From a virus: a stretch of DNA of 45,443 nucleotides. A program made the translations under genes and the position numbers. The DNA lies in IMG/VR virus record IMGVR_UViG_3300028883_000071, positions 1-45,443 of that record, one strand, 5' to 3'. The stretch's first letter is position 1; every line of letters begins with the position of its first letter. The notes under the pieces are model-generated. The model saw nothing but the letters and a program-made list of their open reading frames with translations, was not told where the DNA came from and did not search any database. This document shows positions 30,107 through 36,518 of the stretch, piece by piece.

Positions 30107-31383
30107 TGGCCTCGAACAAGTTCAAACGCCTACTCGAAGAGGGGGGACGTCGGGACGAGTCCCAGCTGGCAGCGGAAGCGGCGGGGAGACTGCTGCATCG
30201 TCGTCCAGTGCCGGAAGCTGTCGAGCTGCCTGCGCACCAGGGGGACCCGCCGGAAGCTGTCGAGGCGACCGAGGACGCCTCCCCCCCACTCCCTGCGGAT
30301 CCGAAGCGAAAGCCGAAGCGGAAACGGCCGGCCAAGCCAAAGCCGGACCCGCGGAGCGAGCAGCCGGTCACGGAAACGAGCCTCCCCCCTACTCCCCAGC
30401 CCGAGGCGATTGATGGGGTGCCGCCCGAGTCGGGCCGTTATCACCTGCACCCGGACAACGTGCGCGCGGCGCTGAGGATGGAACTCGGTCGCAGCCGTCT
30501 CGCGGTCGACCTCATGCTGCACGTATACGGGGAGATTCGTCGCCTCGGGACCGGTTACCTGGACACGTCGCAGCAGACGCTGGCGGACGCGATCGACAGC
30601 CGTCGCCAGAAAATCGGCGAGAAGCTGCGGGAGCTGGAACGGTCTCGGCGTTTGATCACCTGCGAGACGTTGCGTGCGCCATACAATCGGAACATACCAA
30701 CCGGGACGCGGATCCGTCTCACGCGGCGCTTTTCGGACCTCTGCGCATTTGTTCAGGGTGACCCCTACGGGGGCAGGGTGTCCCCTGTGGGGGTGCAGGC
30801 GACCCCGTACGGTGAGCAGGGACCCCCCGCTGGTGGACAGGTGTCCCCTACTGGTGAGGGGCTACCCCCTGACAGGGTGCAGGGGTCCCCGTCTGGTGGA
30901 CAGGGGGATCCCGCCAGGGTGGACGTGCCCCCCGCAGGAGACGGCGACGGTGTGCCCGCGGGGAGCGGGGACGTGGCCTCTGCAGGTGGGGGTCGCTCTG
31001 ATAAAAAGAGTTATTCAAACAGCGAAAGAGAGAGGGTAGACTCATCCTCATCCGAAGAGGAGGGGGACGACGACGCGCTCGAACGCGCTGCAAAAAACAT
31101 CGTGGCGAGGTTTCTGGCATTGACCAGGGGCGAGATCGCTGCGCAGAGTTTTATCGCCGGGCGGGGGGACGGGTACACAACCTGGCAGGCGGACCTGATC
31201 GCCAAGCTGCAGACGTTACCCGTCGAGATTCAACAGGCGCCGCGCGAGTTCTGGTACGAGTGGCCGTTGCTGGTCTACCGTCAGCAGGCGTATCAGCAGA
31301 TCGCGTACCTGGTGCGTCGCCTGGAGTCGCAGGGGTGCGCCGAGTTTTGGGAGTGGAAAAAGCGGAAGGGAGTCAAGATATGA
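30106..31383 (+). CDS. Second winged-helix initiator, plasmid-type, with intragenic repeats
   Basis: 425 residues, start overlapping the parA stop. The N-terminus (1-110) is low-complexity and basic. Residues about 115-215 form a winged helix (LDTSQQTLADAIDSRRQKIG, then LRELERSRRLITCETL). Residues 217-279 are nine seven-residue repeats (QGDPYGG, QATPYGE, QGPPAGG and similar). A Ser/Glu-rich linker and a helical C-terminal domain (about 325-425) follow. This order (winged helix, repeat linker, C-terminal domain) is the same as in the initiator at the window ends. Beside ParA it may be the plasmid-mode initiator, or a centromere-binding partition partner. No motif decides between them. Confidence 0.65.
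   Translation: MASNKFKRLLEEGGRRDESQLAAEAAGRLLHRRPVPEAVELPAHQGDPPEAVEATEDASPPLPADPKRKPKRKRPAKPKPDPRSEQPVTETSLPPTPQPEAIDGVPPESGRYHLHPDNVRAALRMELGRSRLAVDLMLHVYGEIRRLGTGYLDTSQQTLADAIDSRRQKIGEKLRELERSRRLITCETLRAPYNRNIPTGTRIRLTRRFSDLCAFVQGDPYGGRVSPVGVQATPYGEQGPPAGGQVSPTGEGLPPDRVQGSPSGGQGDPARVDVPPAGDGDGVPAGSGDVASAGGGRSDKKSYSNSERERVDSSSSEEEGDDDALERAAKNIVARFLALTRGEIAAQSFIAGRGDGYTTWQADLIAKLQTLPVEIQQAPREFWYEWPLLVYRQQAYQQIAYLVRRLESQGCAEFWEWKKRKGVKI
30754..30942 (+). repeat. Nine 21-bp tandem repeats, candidate second origin or centromere
   Basis: Units start at 30754, 30775, 30796, 30817, 30838, 30859, 30880, 30901 and 30922. Typical units read CAG GGG TCC CCG TCT GGT GGA. The 21-bp period is two helical turns, as in plasmid iterons. 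An A+T-rich patch follows (TGATAAAAAGAGTTATTCAAA, split as TGATAAAAAG and AGTTATTCAAA, 31000-31019), unusual in this GC-rich DNA. It contains TTATTCAAA (31011-31019), two mismatches from a DnaA box. Confidence 0.75.
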
Positions 31384-31556
31384 GCCTCACCTCAACACAG
31401 TTTCAGCAGCTGCTCGTCGCGATTATGGCAGGACCGATCGCGGGGGGGTATATCTCGAACGGCGAAGCGTTTGAACAAGCCGCGGACTCGGCGCTTGAAA
31501 TGGCGCAGGAGCTGGCAGGCAGGATCACGACGGTCGAGCGACCGGGAGGCAACTGA
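31380..31556 (+). CDS. Small unknown protein between initiator and recombinase
   Basis: 58 residues, ATG in an ATGA overlap with the previous stop, and its own stop overlaps the next start. It is helical with FQQLLVAIMAGPIAGGYISN and EQAADSALEMAQELAGRI. It is too short and featureless to assign; copy-control or partition accessory roles are conceivable from its place. Confidence 0.6.
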   Translation: MSLTSTQFQQLLVAIMAGPIAGGYISNGEAFEQAADSALEMAQELAGRITTVERPGGN

Positions 31557-32341
31557 TGCCGCCGAAAGGAACGGTCGGGGAGTACAGCTGGCAGATCCCG
31601 GAGTGGGAGTTTGTTTCCCGCGGGATGGTGCAGAGTGTGCTGCGTGTGCTGGGGGCAAAGGAGTCAAAGCGTGATTACACCCTCTGGTTCCTGTTTTTCC
31701 GTTTGGGTTTACGTCCAGGGGAGGCGGTCCAGCTGACGGTCGGGGACGTGTTCGACGACGAGGGGCAGGTCCGTGACGTGCTGAGGATCCGTGCCGAGAT
31801 CACGAAAACGAAAACAGCGCGGTCGATCGCGCTGCCGGCCGAGGTGCGTAAGCAGCTCCAGCGGTACCAGGGCTGGAAGCGGAAAGCGAACAAGGCGGGA
31901 AAGCGCCGGCACCCAGGGCGTATGATCGACCAGGAACCGACGCAGCCGTTTGTCTGCCCGGCGTGTTATGATGCCGGCGAGGACCTGCCGGGCTGCGGGG
32001 TGTGCAGCGGGACGGGGTGGGTCGATCCGCCCCTGTTTGTGAGCCGTGAGCGTGGCCGCTGGGGGGAACCGCGAGGGCTGACGGTCGACCAGGTGGGGAA
32101 GATGGCGAAAGCGCTGCGGAAACAGCTGGATCTGCCGTCCTGGTTCACGGCGCACAAGGGGCGGCACTGGCTCGGGACGAGGCTGGCAAACCCGGACCCG
32201 GAACGTGAGACGGCGGGCAATCCAGTCGCCGCGCAGCGGATCCTGGGGCACGCGAGCCTGCGGACGACGATGCAGGCATACGTGAAAGTGACACCGGAAC
32301 AGCAGCGGGAAGCGCTGCGAGCACTGGACGGGGTGAGGTGA
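31556..32341 (+). CDS. Tyrosine recombinase with an inserted zinc finger
   Basis: 261 residues, mostly catalytic domain. Arg I is in GLRPGEAVQL (about 50), the H-x-x-R box is AHKGRHW (about 198-204), and GHASLRTTMQAYV (about 232-244) supplies the Tyr nucleophile. Between Arg I and the His box is an insert with CPAC and CGVCSGTG (about 134-154), a DnaJ-like four-cysteine zinc motif not normally found in Cre/Xer. A core-binding N-terminal domain is nearly absent. Following ParA and the second initiator, it may resolve multimers of a circular prophage, as Cre does in P1; it could also be an accessory integrase. Confidence 0.8.
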   Translation: MPPKGTVGEYSWQIPEWEFVSRGMVQSVLRVLGAKESKRDYTLWFLFFRLGLRPGEAVQLTVGDVFDDEGQVRDVLRIRAEITKTKTARSIALPAEVRKQLQRYQGWKRKANKAGKRRHPGRMIDQEPTQPFVCPACYDAGEDLPGCGVCSGTGWVDPPLFVSRERGRWGEPRGLTVDQVGKMAKALRKQLDLPSWFTAHKGRHWLGTRLANPDPERETAGNPVAAQRILGHASLRTTMQAYVKVTPEQQREALRALDGVR

Positions 32342-32348
32342 GCGGGGT

Positions 32349-32400
32349 ATTTCGTGAAATGAGAGGCACGTCTGGAACAAATGGCGATATATAGCGATAT
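32349..32400 (+). other. Short symmetric and repeated elements after the recombinase gene
   Basis: ATTTC-GT-GAAAT (32349-32360) is a 12-bp palindrome. GCGATAT occurs twice, at 32384 and 32394, in an A+T-rich block. It is a candidate binding or crossover site for the adjacent recombinase. No lox-like symmetry of the right size is clear, so this is only a suggestion. Confidence 0.3.
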
Positions 32401-32441
32401 TAGTGGAGCTGCCCCCCGCTGAATAACGCCGAGAGGTATCA

Positions 32442-32690
32442 ATGTCTTTCCTGCTGATCCCCCCACATTTAACCCGCGCACAGTTTCATATGACACGAGC
32501 AGCCGACCTTCTGGACCGTCTCGGTGGGCCTGTCGCGGACGAGATCCAGCAGGAGCTGGACCGTGCACGCGAACAGCTGGACGCCGCGCAGCAGCTGACG
32601 CAGCAGGCGCTGGTGCCGGACGGGGTGGAGCTGACGATCAAGCTCGGAAAGAACGGCGGGGACTTGTCGCGGTACTCGTTGACCGGGTAG
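32442..32690 (+). CDS. Small unknown helical protein
   Basis: 82 residues, ATG after GAGAGG. A long coiled-coil-like helix (AADLLDRLGGPVADEIQQEL, then DRAREQLDAAQQLTQQA) is followed by a short beta end. It converges on the minus-strand immunity operon. No family recognised. Confidence 0.55.
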   Translation: MSFLLIPPHLTRAQFHMTRAADLLDRLGGPVADEIQQELDRAREQLDAAQQLTQQALVPDGVELTIKLGKNGGDLSRYSLTG

Positions 32691-32694
32691 CTGT

Positions 32695-33087
32695 TCAGGT
32701 CCTCGGGCTGATTTTATCGACAGGCTCCGGCGGGGGATCCGTCGGGGCTGTTACCTCTTGTCCGGGTGGGGGTGCCAGGCGGTACCCGCAGAAACGGCAG
32801 ACGCGGGCGGACCAGGCGATCGACTCGCCGCAGTCGGGGCAGGGTTTGCGGTCGGGATGGGGCGGCGCCGCGGTCTCGCCAGGGGGGCGGTATGTTTCGC
32901 CCGTGGAAAGGGTGACGGTCCCGACGGCATCGGGGGGCCGTCTCTGCAGCACGATGGCGTGCACGATGGCGACCGGCAGCAGCAGCAAGCCGTACAGATA
33001 GAATCCGAGCCCGGAGTACCCTTTCGAGCTTGCGATCACCGCGGGGATCGCGGCAAGTACCAGCAGCGAAACGACCGTCTCCCACAT
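32695..33087 (-). CDS. Membrane protein with zinc ribbon, co-transcribed with the repressor
   Basis: 130 residues, minus strand. The ATG at 33087 has AGGAGG 7 nt upstream and overlaps the repressor stop (TAATG). Two transmembrane helices (about 4-18 and 26-48, VVSLLVLAAIPAVIASSKG, FYLYGLLLLPVAIVHAIVL) are followed by a proline-rich linker and a zinc ribbon CPDCGE...CRFCGYRL. The membrane part with KG, plus the CP-x-C/C-x-F-C-G ribbon, resembles widespread membrane/zinc-ribbon proteins often seen near superinfection-immunity genes. Being expressed with the repressor, it is likely a lysogen-state protein, perhaps superinfection exclusion, like rexAB after cI. Confidence 0.65.
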   Translation of the reverse strand: MWETVVSLLVLAAIPAVIASSKGYSGLGFYLYGLLLLPVAIVHAIVLQRRPPDAVGTVTLSTGETYRPPGETAAPPHPDRKPCPDCGESIAWSARVCRFCGYRLAPPPGQEVTAPTDPPPEPVDKISPRT

Positions 33088-33827
33088 TATCCCGCCTCCT
33101 GATTCCATTTTTCCAGCAGCTCGGCGTCCAGTACCTCACCGTCCACCCGTGCCTCACGAAAACGCTGGACGATCCGCTGCAGCAGCTCGTACGTCGCAAG
33201 GTAGTCCGGCAGGCTCAACCTCGCCAACAACCCCGCCTCGATCCACTGCAGCCCGATCATCCGTGCCGTTTTATCGTCCAGCAGGAACCTCGCCAGGCGG
33301 GGCGATTCGATCGCCGGCAGCGGCAGGGGTGCGCCGTACAGGTGACGCAGATCCCCGGGGGACAGCTGCGCGGGGGTGGCGTCCAGGTCGAGGGGTTCGG
33401 TCGGTTCGGCGACTAAATAGGGCTGATCGGGCTGCCCGGTCGGGATAAAGTGGCGGACGCGGACCTGGTGGTCGAGACGGTCCTGCATCTCGGCCTCAGC
33501 CTGGTGGCGTCCCGGCAGCCGTTCCCGTGCCCGTCGCAGCGCTTCGACGGTGTGCGCCGCTTTGGCATCCTGGAAGCGTCGCTCGACGTCGTCCGCCTGC
33601 AGGTCGACCTCGGTGAGACCGTACTCCAGCTCGAGCCAGGAGAGGAGCCGTTTATAGTACTCGCGACCCATCCCCGACCGTCCGCTTTTCCACTTGAAAA
33701 ACGTCGCCTTTTCAGAGACTTGGAGGGCGTTCTGTATTTCGACCGGGCGCACGCCGAGGACCTCCTCGACCAGGCGCAGGAGGTGGGGCATCGACTCTTT
33801 ACTCTCAAGAGGGGTTGACATAGACAC
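33087..33827 (-). CDS. Prophage repressor (CI-like), minus strand
   Basis: 246 residues if the GTG at 33827 is used, 244 from the ATG at 33821. No Shine-Dalgarno is evident before either, so it may be leaderless like cI from PRM. The N-terminal 65 residues contain a helix-turn-helix (RPVEIQNALQVSEKATFFKW, then SGRSGMGREYYKRL). The rest is helical, with no LexA-type Ser/Lys peptidase motif, so RecA-driven self-cleavage is not supported and an antirepressor may be the inducer. Two operators lie just upstream over the divergent promoter, and one directly abuts its start. Confidence 0.7.
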   Translation of the reverse strand: MSMSTPLESKESMPHLLRLVEEVLGVRPVEIQNALQVSEKATFFKWKSGRSGMGREYYKRLLSWLELEYGLTEVDLQADDVERRFQDAKAAHTVEALRRARERLPGRHQAEAEMQDRLDHQVRVRHFIPTGQPDQPYLVAEPTEPLDLDATPAQLSPGDLRHLYGAPLPLPAIESPRLARFLLDDKTARMIGLQWIEAGLLARLSLPDYLATYELLQRIVQRFREARVDGEVLDAELLEKWNQEAG

Positions 33828-33843
33828 CCCGAGGTGTTAGGTT
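33815..33843 (+). promoter_or_regulatory. Rightward early promoter (PR-like)
   Basis: A perfect TTGACA (33815-33820), 17 nt, TAGGTT (33838-33843). The -35 overlaps the repressor start codons on the other strand, operator 1 fills the spacer, and operator 2 lies just after the predicted start near 33850. It would drive the early genes to the right. Confidence 0.75.
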
Positions 33844-33872
33844 TATGTCTAACTGGACACCCTGCGGTGTCC
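33823..33872. promoter_or_regulatory. Pair of repressor operators
   Basis: Operator 1 is GACACC-CCGA-GGTGTT (33823-33838). Operator 2 is GGACACC-CTGC-GGTGTCC (33855-33872). Both fit GACACC-N4-GGTGTC. The centres are 33 bp apart, close to three helical turns, so two dimers would lie on one face of the DNA and could interact. Confidence 0.8.
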
Positions 33873-34193
33873 TTTCACCAGCAGCGGGGGCTGTATGTCT
33901 CGTTTTCACTCTTTCGGCGCAGCGCTGCACCGTATTCCGGGCAATCCCCTGCCCACGTATTCAGGCTCCCCTGCTGAGTCGGACTCGGGGCGCTTTCGCG
34001 CCCTGGGTCTGTCTTTACTCCAAAAGATAACGACCGCTTGCTCGCTGCGCGAGTCTAAAGTGTGCCGGATTTCGACTCAATCCCCCGCTGGCCCCCCGAA
34101 CCCAAAAAGCTGCGCCTCTGGCGTACGCAAGGCGGGGCGGGGGGCTGCTGTTTTTTTGCGGGGAGTTCGGTCGACCGGTGCAGGGAGGGTCTC
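33873..34193 (+). other. Structured leader after the early promoter, no convincing gene
   Basis: A gap of more than 300 bases between operator 2 and the first small gene. It contains a strong hairpin GGGGCGC-TTTC-GCGCCCT (33987-34004) and a second stem CTCGC-TGC-GCGAG around 34044-34056. It ends in a U-run. An open frame from 33895 (106 codons) has no recognisable fold and I do not support it. The region could be an antitermination leader (as in HK022 put) or yield a small RNA. Confidence 0.5.
34091..34157 (+). terminator. Possible early terminator before the first early gene
   Basis: GCCCCCCG (34091-34098) pairs with CGGGGGGC (34138-34145), followed by TGCTG and seven T (34151-34157). The loop is long and may fold. 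If it works, early expression needs read-through or antitermination, and the promoter would give a short RNA of about 300 nt. Confidence 0.45.
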
Positions 34194-34340
34194 ATGGAAT
34201 GGGAGCCGATCGTGAGCGCTGCTGTTCGGATCGTTTTCGGGGTGTCGATCGGGTTGTTTCTGGTCGGGCTGGTGGTGGCCTGGCGTCGATCGGGCAAACG
34301 TCTCGAGGAACACCGAGACTTGTACGTGCGGAGGTCCTGA
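34194..34340 (+). CDS. Small single-span membrane protein
   Basis: 48 residues, ATG after GGGAGGG. One transmembrane helix (IVSAAVRIVFGVSIGLFLVG) and a basic tail (WRRSGKRLEEHRDLYVRR). It is the first gene after the early leader. Size and place suit a small phage membrane effector such as a Kil- or exclusion-type protein, but nothing specific is shown. Confidence 0.6.
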   Translation: MEWEPIVSAAVRIVFGVSIGLFLVGLVVAWRRSGKRLEEHRDLYVRRS

Positions 34341-34426
34341 TGGGATGGGTGGTCGCGTACCTGGCGCTGGTCGCGCTGGGGTTGCTGTTCAATTATGGCG
34401 CTCACGGGGGGCTTCGTGAGTCCTGA
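34340..34426 (+). CDS. 28-residue membrane peptide
   Basis: The start overlaps the previous stop (TGATG). The sequence MGWVVAYLALVALGLLFNYG is almost all hydrophobic and then ends HGGLRES. It is probably one membrane helix. Tight coupling to the previous membrane gene suggests the two act together. Confidence 0.5.
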   Translation: MGWVVAYLALVALGLLFNYGAHGGLRES

Positions 34427-34937
34427 TCCCCGTCTCGACAAACCGTTGCTCGCCGGCAAGCGTGTGACGGTCCCGGCGCGCGTCCTGTGGGACGAGCTGA
34501 AACGTCGGGACCTGGTGGGCTGGTCGCCTTTGTGGGACACGGCGCGGCAGGTGGACGAGCCAGGGGTGGGGGTGTCGATCGAGGTGTATGCGACCCACCA
34601 GGCGCACGAGTTCGACAACCAGGCGGAAGCGTCCGCAGCACGTCAAAACCAGCTGCAGCGGTTCCTGAACCCGTCCCAGCTCGGGCAGCCGGGCGAGACG
34701 TTGACCTGGTCCACGGACGAGCAGGAGCTGCTTGTGCGGATCGAGGCGGTCCGGGTGGTACAAGGGGCTCAAGGTCACGGGCTGCTGTGGGAGGCGGAAC
34801 TGCGTCGGGCTGATCTCAAAACACGCGGGGGAAAGGGTGGACCAACCAGAAAAAAACGACCTGGTCGAGAGGGTGTCCGGAGTGCCGGGGCGAAAGTTGT
34901 CGCGCTCTATCCGGGGCCGTGTCCTGCAGGCGCTTGA
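34395..34937 (+). CDS. Unknown early protein
   Basis: Up to 180 residues from ATG 34395; a GTG at 34416 is an alternative. The front is alpha/beta (VTVPARVLWDELKRRDLVGW, DEPGVGVSIEVYATHQAHEF) and the end is basic and low-complexity, overlapping the next gene by 101 nt. Only the first 140 residues look under protein selection. No recognised domain. Confidence 0.5.
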   Translation: MALTGGFVSPDPRLDKPLLAGKRVTVPARVLWDELKRRDLVGWSPLWDTARQVDEPGVGVSIEVYATHQAHEFDNQAEASAARQNQLQRFLNPSQLGQPGETLTWSTDEQELLVRIEAVRVVQGAQGHGLLWEAELRRADLKTRGGKGGPTRKKRPGREGVRSAGAKVVALYPGPCPAGA

Positions 34938-35088
34938 TAGTGGCGCCTGTGAGGTGAGGTGGGAAACAGGCGGGGAGTCGATTACGCCGAACAAGTACCT
35001 CCGTGTCGTGCGAAAAGGTGGCGACCGCGGGGGCGAACCAGGACGAAACGAACCGAGAGGGGGTGGTCAAACCGAGCTGCTGAATTGA
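34837..35088 (+). CDS. Small unknown protein
   Basis: 83 residues from GTG 34837 after GGGGGAAAG. The core is beta-rich (LSRSIRGRVLQALDSG, EVRWETGGESITPNKYLRVV). It overlaps the 3' end of the preceding gene in another frame. Function unknown. Confidence 0.45.
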   Translation: MDQPEKNDLVERVSGVPGRKLSRSIRGRVLQALDSGACEVRWETGGESITPNKYLRVVRKGGDRGGEPGRNEPRGGGQTELLN

Positions 35089-35161
35089 GCGACGAGGGGG
35101 CCGTCCACCAGGTCGGACCCTGACGTCGGCAAAAACAAGCGTGGTTTCTGTTACGTGAACC

Positions 35162-35187
35162 GCTGCCCGGGCTTGCCACCGGGCAGC
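35162..35187 (+). other. Strong hairpin just before the tRNA
   Basis: GCTGCCCGG (35162-35170) pairs with CCGGGCAGC (35179-35187) around GCTTGCCA, ending 3 nt before the tRNA. There is no U-run. It could guide processing of the tRNA 5' end or protect the transcript. Confidence 0.5.
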
Positions 35188-35190
35188 AAG

Positions 35191-35262
35191 AGTGGGGTAG
35201 AGCAGTGGTAGCTCGCCGGTCTCATACGCCGGAGGTCGTGGGTTCGAGTCCCACCCCCGCCA
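35191..35262 (+). tRNA. tRNA-Met (CAT anticodon)
   Basis: A full cloverleaf can be drawn: acceptor AGTGGGG with CCCCGCC (one T-G pair and a mismatch at 1:72), D arm GAGC-AGTGGTA-GCTC, anticodon arm CCGGT-CTCATAC-GCCGG, variable AGGTC, T arm GTGGG-TTCGAGT-CCCAC, discriminator A. The anticodon is CAT. CCA is not encoded. The 1:72 mismatch recalls initiator tRNA, but the anticodon stem lacks the full three G-C pairs. A lysidine-modified tRNA-Ile also has CAT and cannot be excluded. Confidence 0.85.
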
Positions 35263-35353
35263 CAAACGTCGGCATCGGACGACGTACCGGGGAGGGGCGG
35301 TCCTGATCGTGCAGGTCGGACCGTCCCGAACCGGACAATCTGCGAGGAACGAG

Positions 35354-35734
35354 ATGCAATTCAAAACCGAGGACCTGCGGCGGCAATGGAGCGAGGCGGA
35401 CCTCGACCCCCGTTTGCGCGACCTGGTCGAGTTTGTTGACCTGGACCTGCGGCGCACCGAGGAGCGCGAGGCTGTCGTGACAAGCCTGATTCGGACCGAC
35501 AACCCTTCCAGCGTTCACGCATACGGCCGAGGGGCGGATATACGGACACGGGACTGGCCGGCGGGACTGCCGGAAGGGCTGGCTCACAAAATCAATGTGC
35601 TGTTTGTGTACGACCCGGAACGTCCAGAGAAACAGTGTGCGCTTGTCCACAACGTCGGACAGGGTACACACCTGCACCTCCAAGTGCACCCTCGCAGCGC
35701 CTGGCTAAAATCGACCGACGAGGTCGTCGGATGA
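35354..35734 (+). CDS. M15-family zinc peptidase, candidate endolysin
   Basis: 126 residues. It carries the VanY/M15 zinc-site pattern SSVHAYGRGADIR (about 52-64, His and Asp ligands) and HNVGQGTHLHLQV (about 99-111, His ligand). Small phage M15 proteins cut cell-wall peptide cross-links and serve as endolysins. It has no signal peptide or wall-binding domain, as expected where a holin opens the membrane. It is the only wall-hydrolase candidate in the window but is in the early region, far from the holin. Its stop overlaps the start of a methyltransferase. Not every such protein is an endolysin. Confidence 0.65.
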   Translation: MQFKTEDLRRQWSEADLDPRLRDLVEFVDLDLRRTEEREAVVTSLIRTDNPSSVHAYGRGADIRTRDWPAGLPEGLAHKINVLFVYDPERPEKQCALVHNVGQGTHLHLQVHPRSAWLKSTDEVVG

Positions 35735-36507
35735 AACGGGAGCCGCGGCGCCAGCGCACGATCGGCGAACACCTGCCGCTGCCGATCCCGGAGGGACGAG
35801 CGACGGTCGGGGACGCGGTGCAGATCCTGCCCGAGTTTCCGGATCTGTCGGTCGACCTGATCCTCTGCGACCCGCCGTATTTCGTCGAGTACCAGTCGCA
35901 CCGCGGGGCGCAGGTCACCGGCGCGATCGACAACGACGGCAAGGCAGACGTTCACGTCCTCATGCCGGCGCTGGCGCCGGAGTTCAAACGGGTGGTAAAG
36001 CCCGACGGCGCGGTGATCCTGTTCCAGGCGTTCGGGGACGGTGAGCGGTCCGAGATCGTCGGGCACGTCTGCCGCTACCTGCGCGAGGCAGGTTTCTTTG
36101 TCGAGCACTCGTATGCCTGGTGGAAGCACGCACCCGGGAAAAACCGTCTCGGGATGGGACGCAAAAAAGGACCGCGGAACGCGGTCGATCAAATCCTGGT
36201 CGCTGTCAATGCGCCGGGCGAGTACGTCTGGAACCGCGGGCAGAACGTGGCAAACGTGCTCGAGTTTGACCGCGGCACCCGTCGCGCTGGCGATCACCCT
36301 ACCCCCAAACCTGTCCCGCTACTCGAGGAACTGATCGACCGCTACAGCGACCAGGGCGACCTGGTGCTGGACCCGTTTTGCGGGGGTGGATCGACGCTCA
36401 AGGCAGCGCAGAAAAAGAAACGACGTTTCTGCGGGGTGGATCTGTGCGAGGAGTGGGTCGCAATGAGCAACAAGCGCCTCGGTGTGAGCGAGGCGAAAGC
36501 AGCCTAG
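35731..36507 (+). CDS. DNA methyltransferase, beta-class (N6-adenine or N4-cytosine)
   Basis: 258 residues, ATG in an ATGA overlap. The catalytic motif IV is CDPPYF (about 46-51) and the S-adenosylmethionine motif I is LDPFCGGGST (about 213-222). The order (IV first, I at the C-terminus, target region between) is that of beta-class amino-methyltransferases such as CcrM/RsrI. No restriction partner is present, so the likely role is protection of phage DNA or regulation. The target sequence is unknown. Confidence 0.85.
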   Translation: MKREPRRQRTIGEHLPLPIPEGRATVGDAVQILPEFPDLSVDLILCDPPYFVEYQSHRGAQVTGAIDNDGKADVHVLMPALAPEFKRVVKPDGAVILFQAFGDGERSEIVGHVCRYLREAGFFVEHSYAWWKHAPGKNRLGMGRKKGPRNAVDQILVAVNAPGEYVWNRGQNVANVLEFDRGTRRAGDHPTPKPVPLLEELIDRYSDQGDLVLDPFCGGGSTLKAAQKKKRRFCGVDLCEEWVAMSNKRLGVSEAKAA

Positions 36508-36518
36508 AGGGGAGAGAG

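Noticed and set aside
33895-34215. 106-codon frame after the early promoter, considered as a Cro-like gene
   Set aside because: No helix-turn-helix and low-complexity Ser/Arg/Gly. It runs through the hairpins and the terminator-like sequence.
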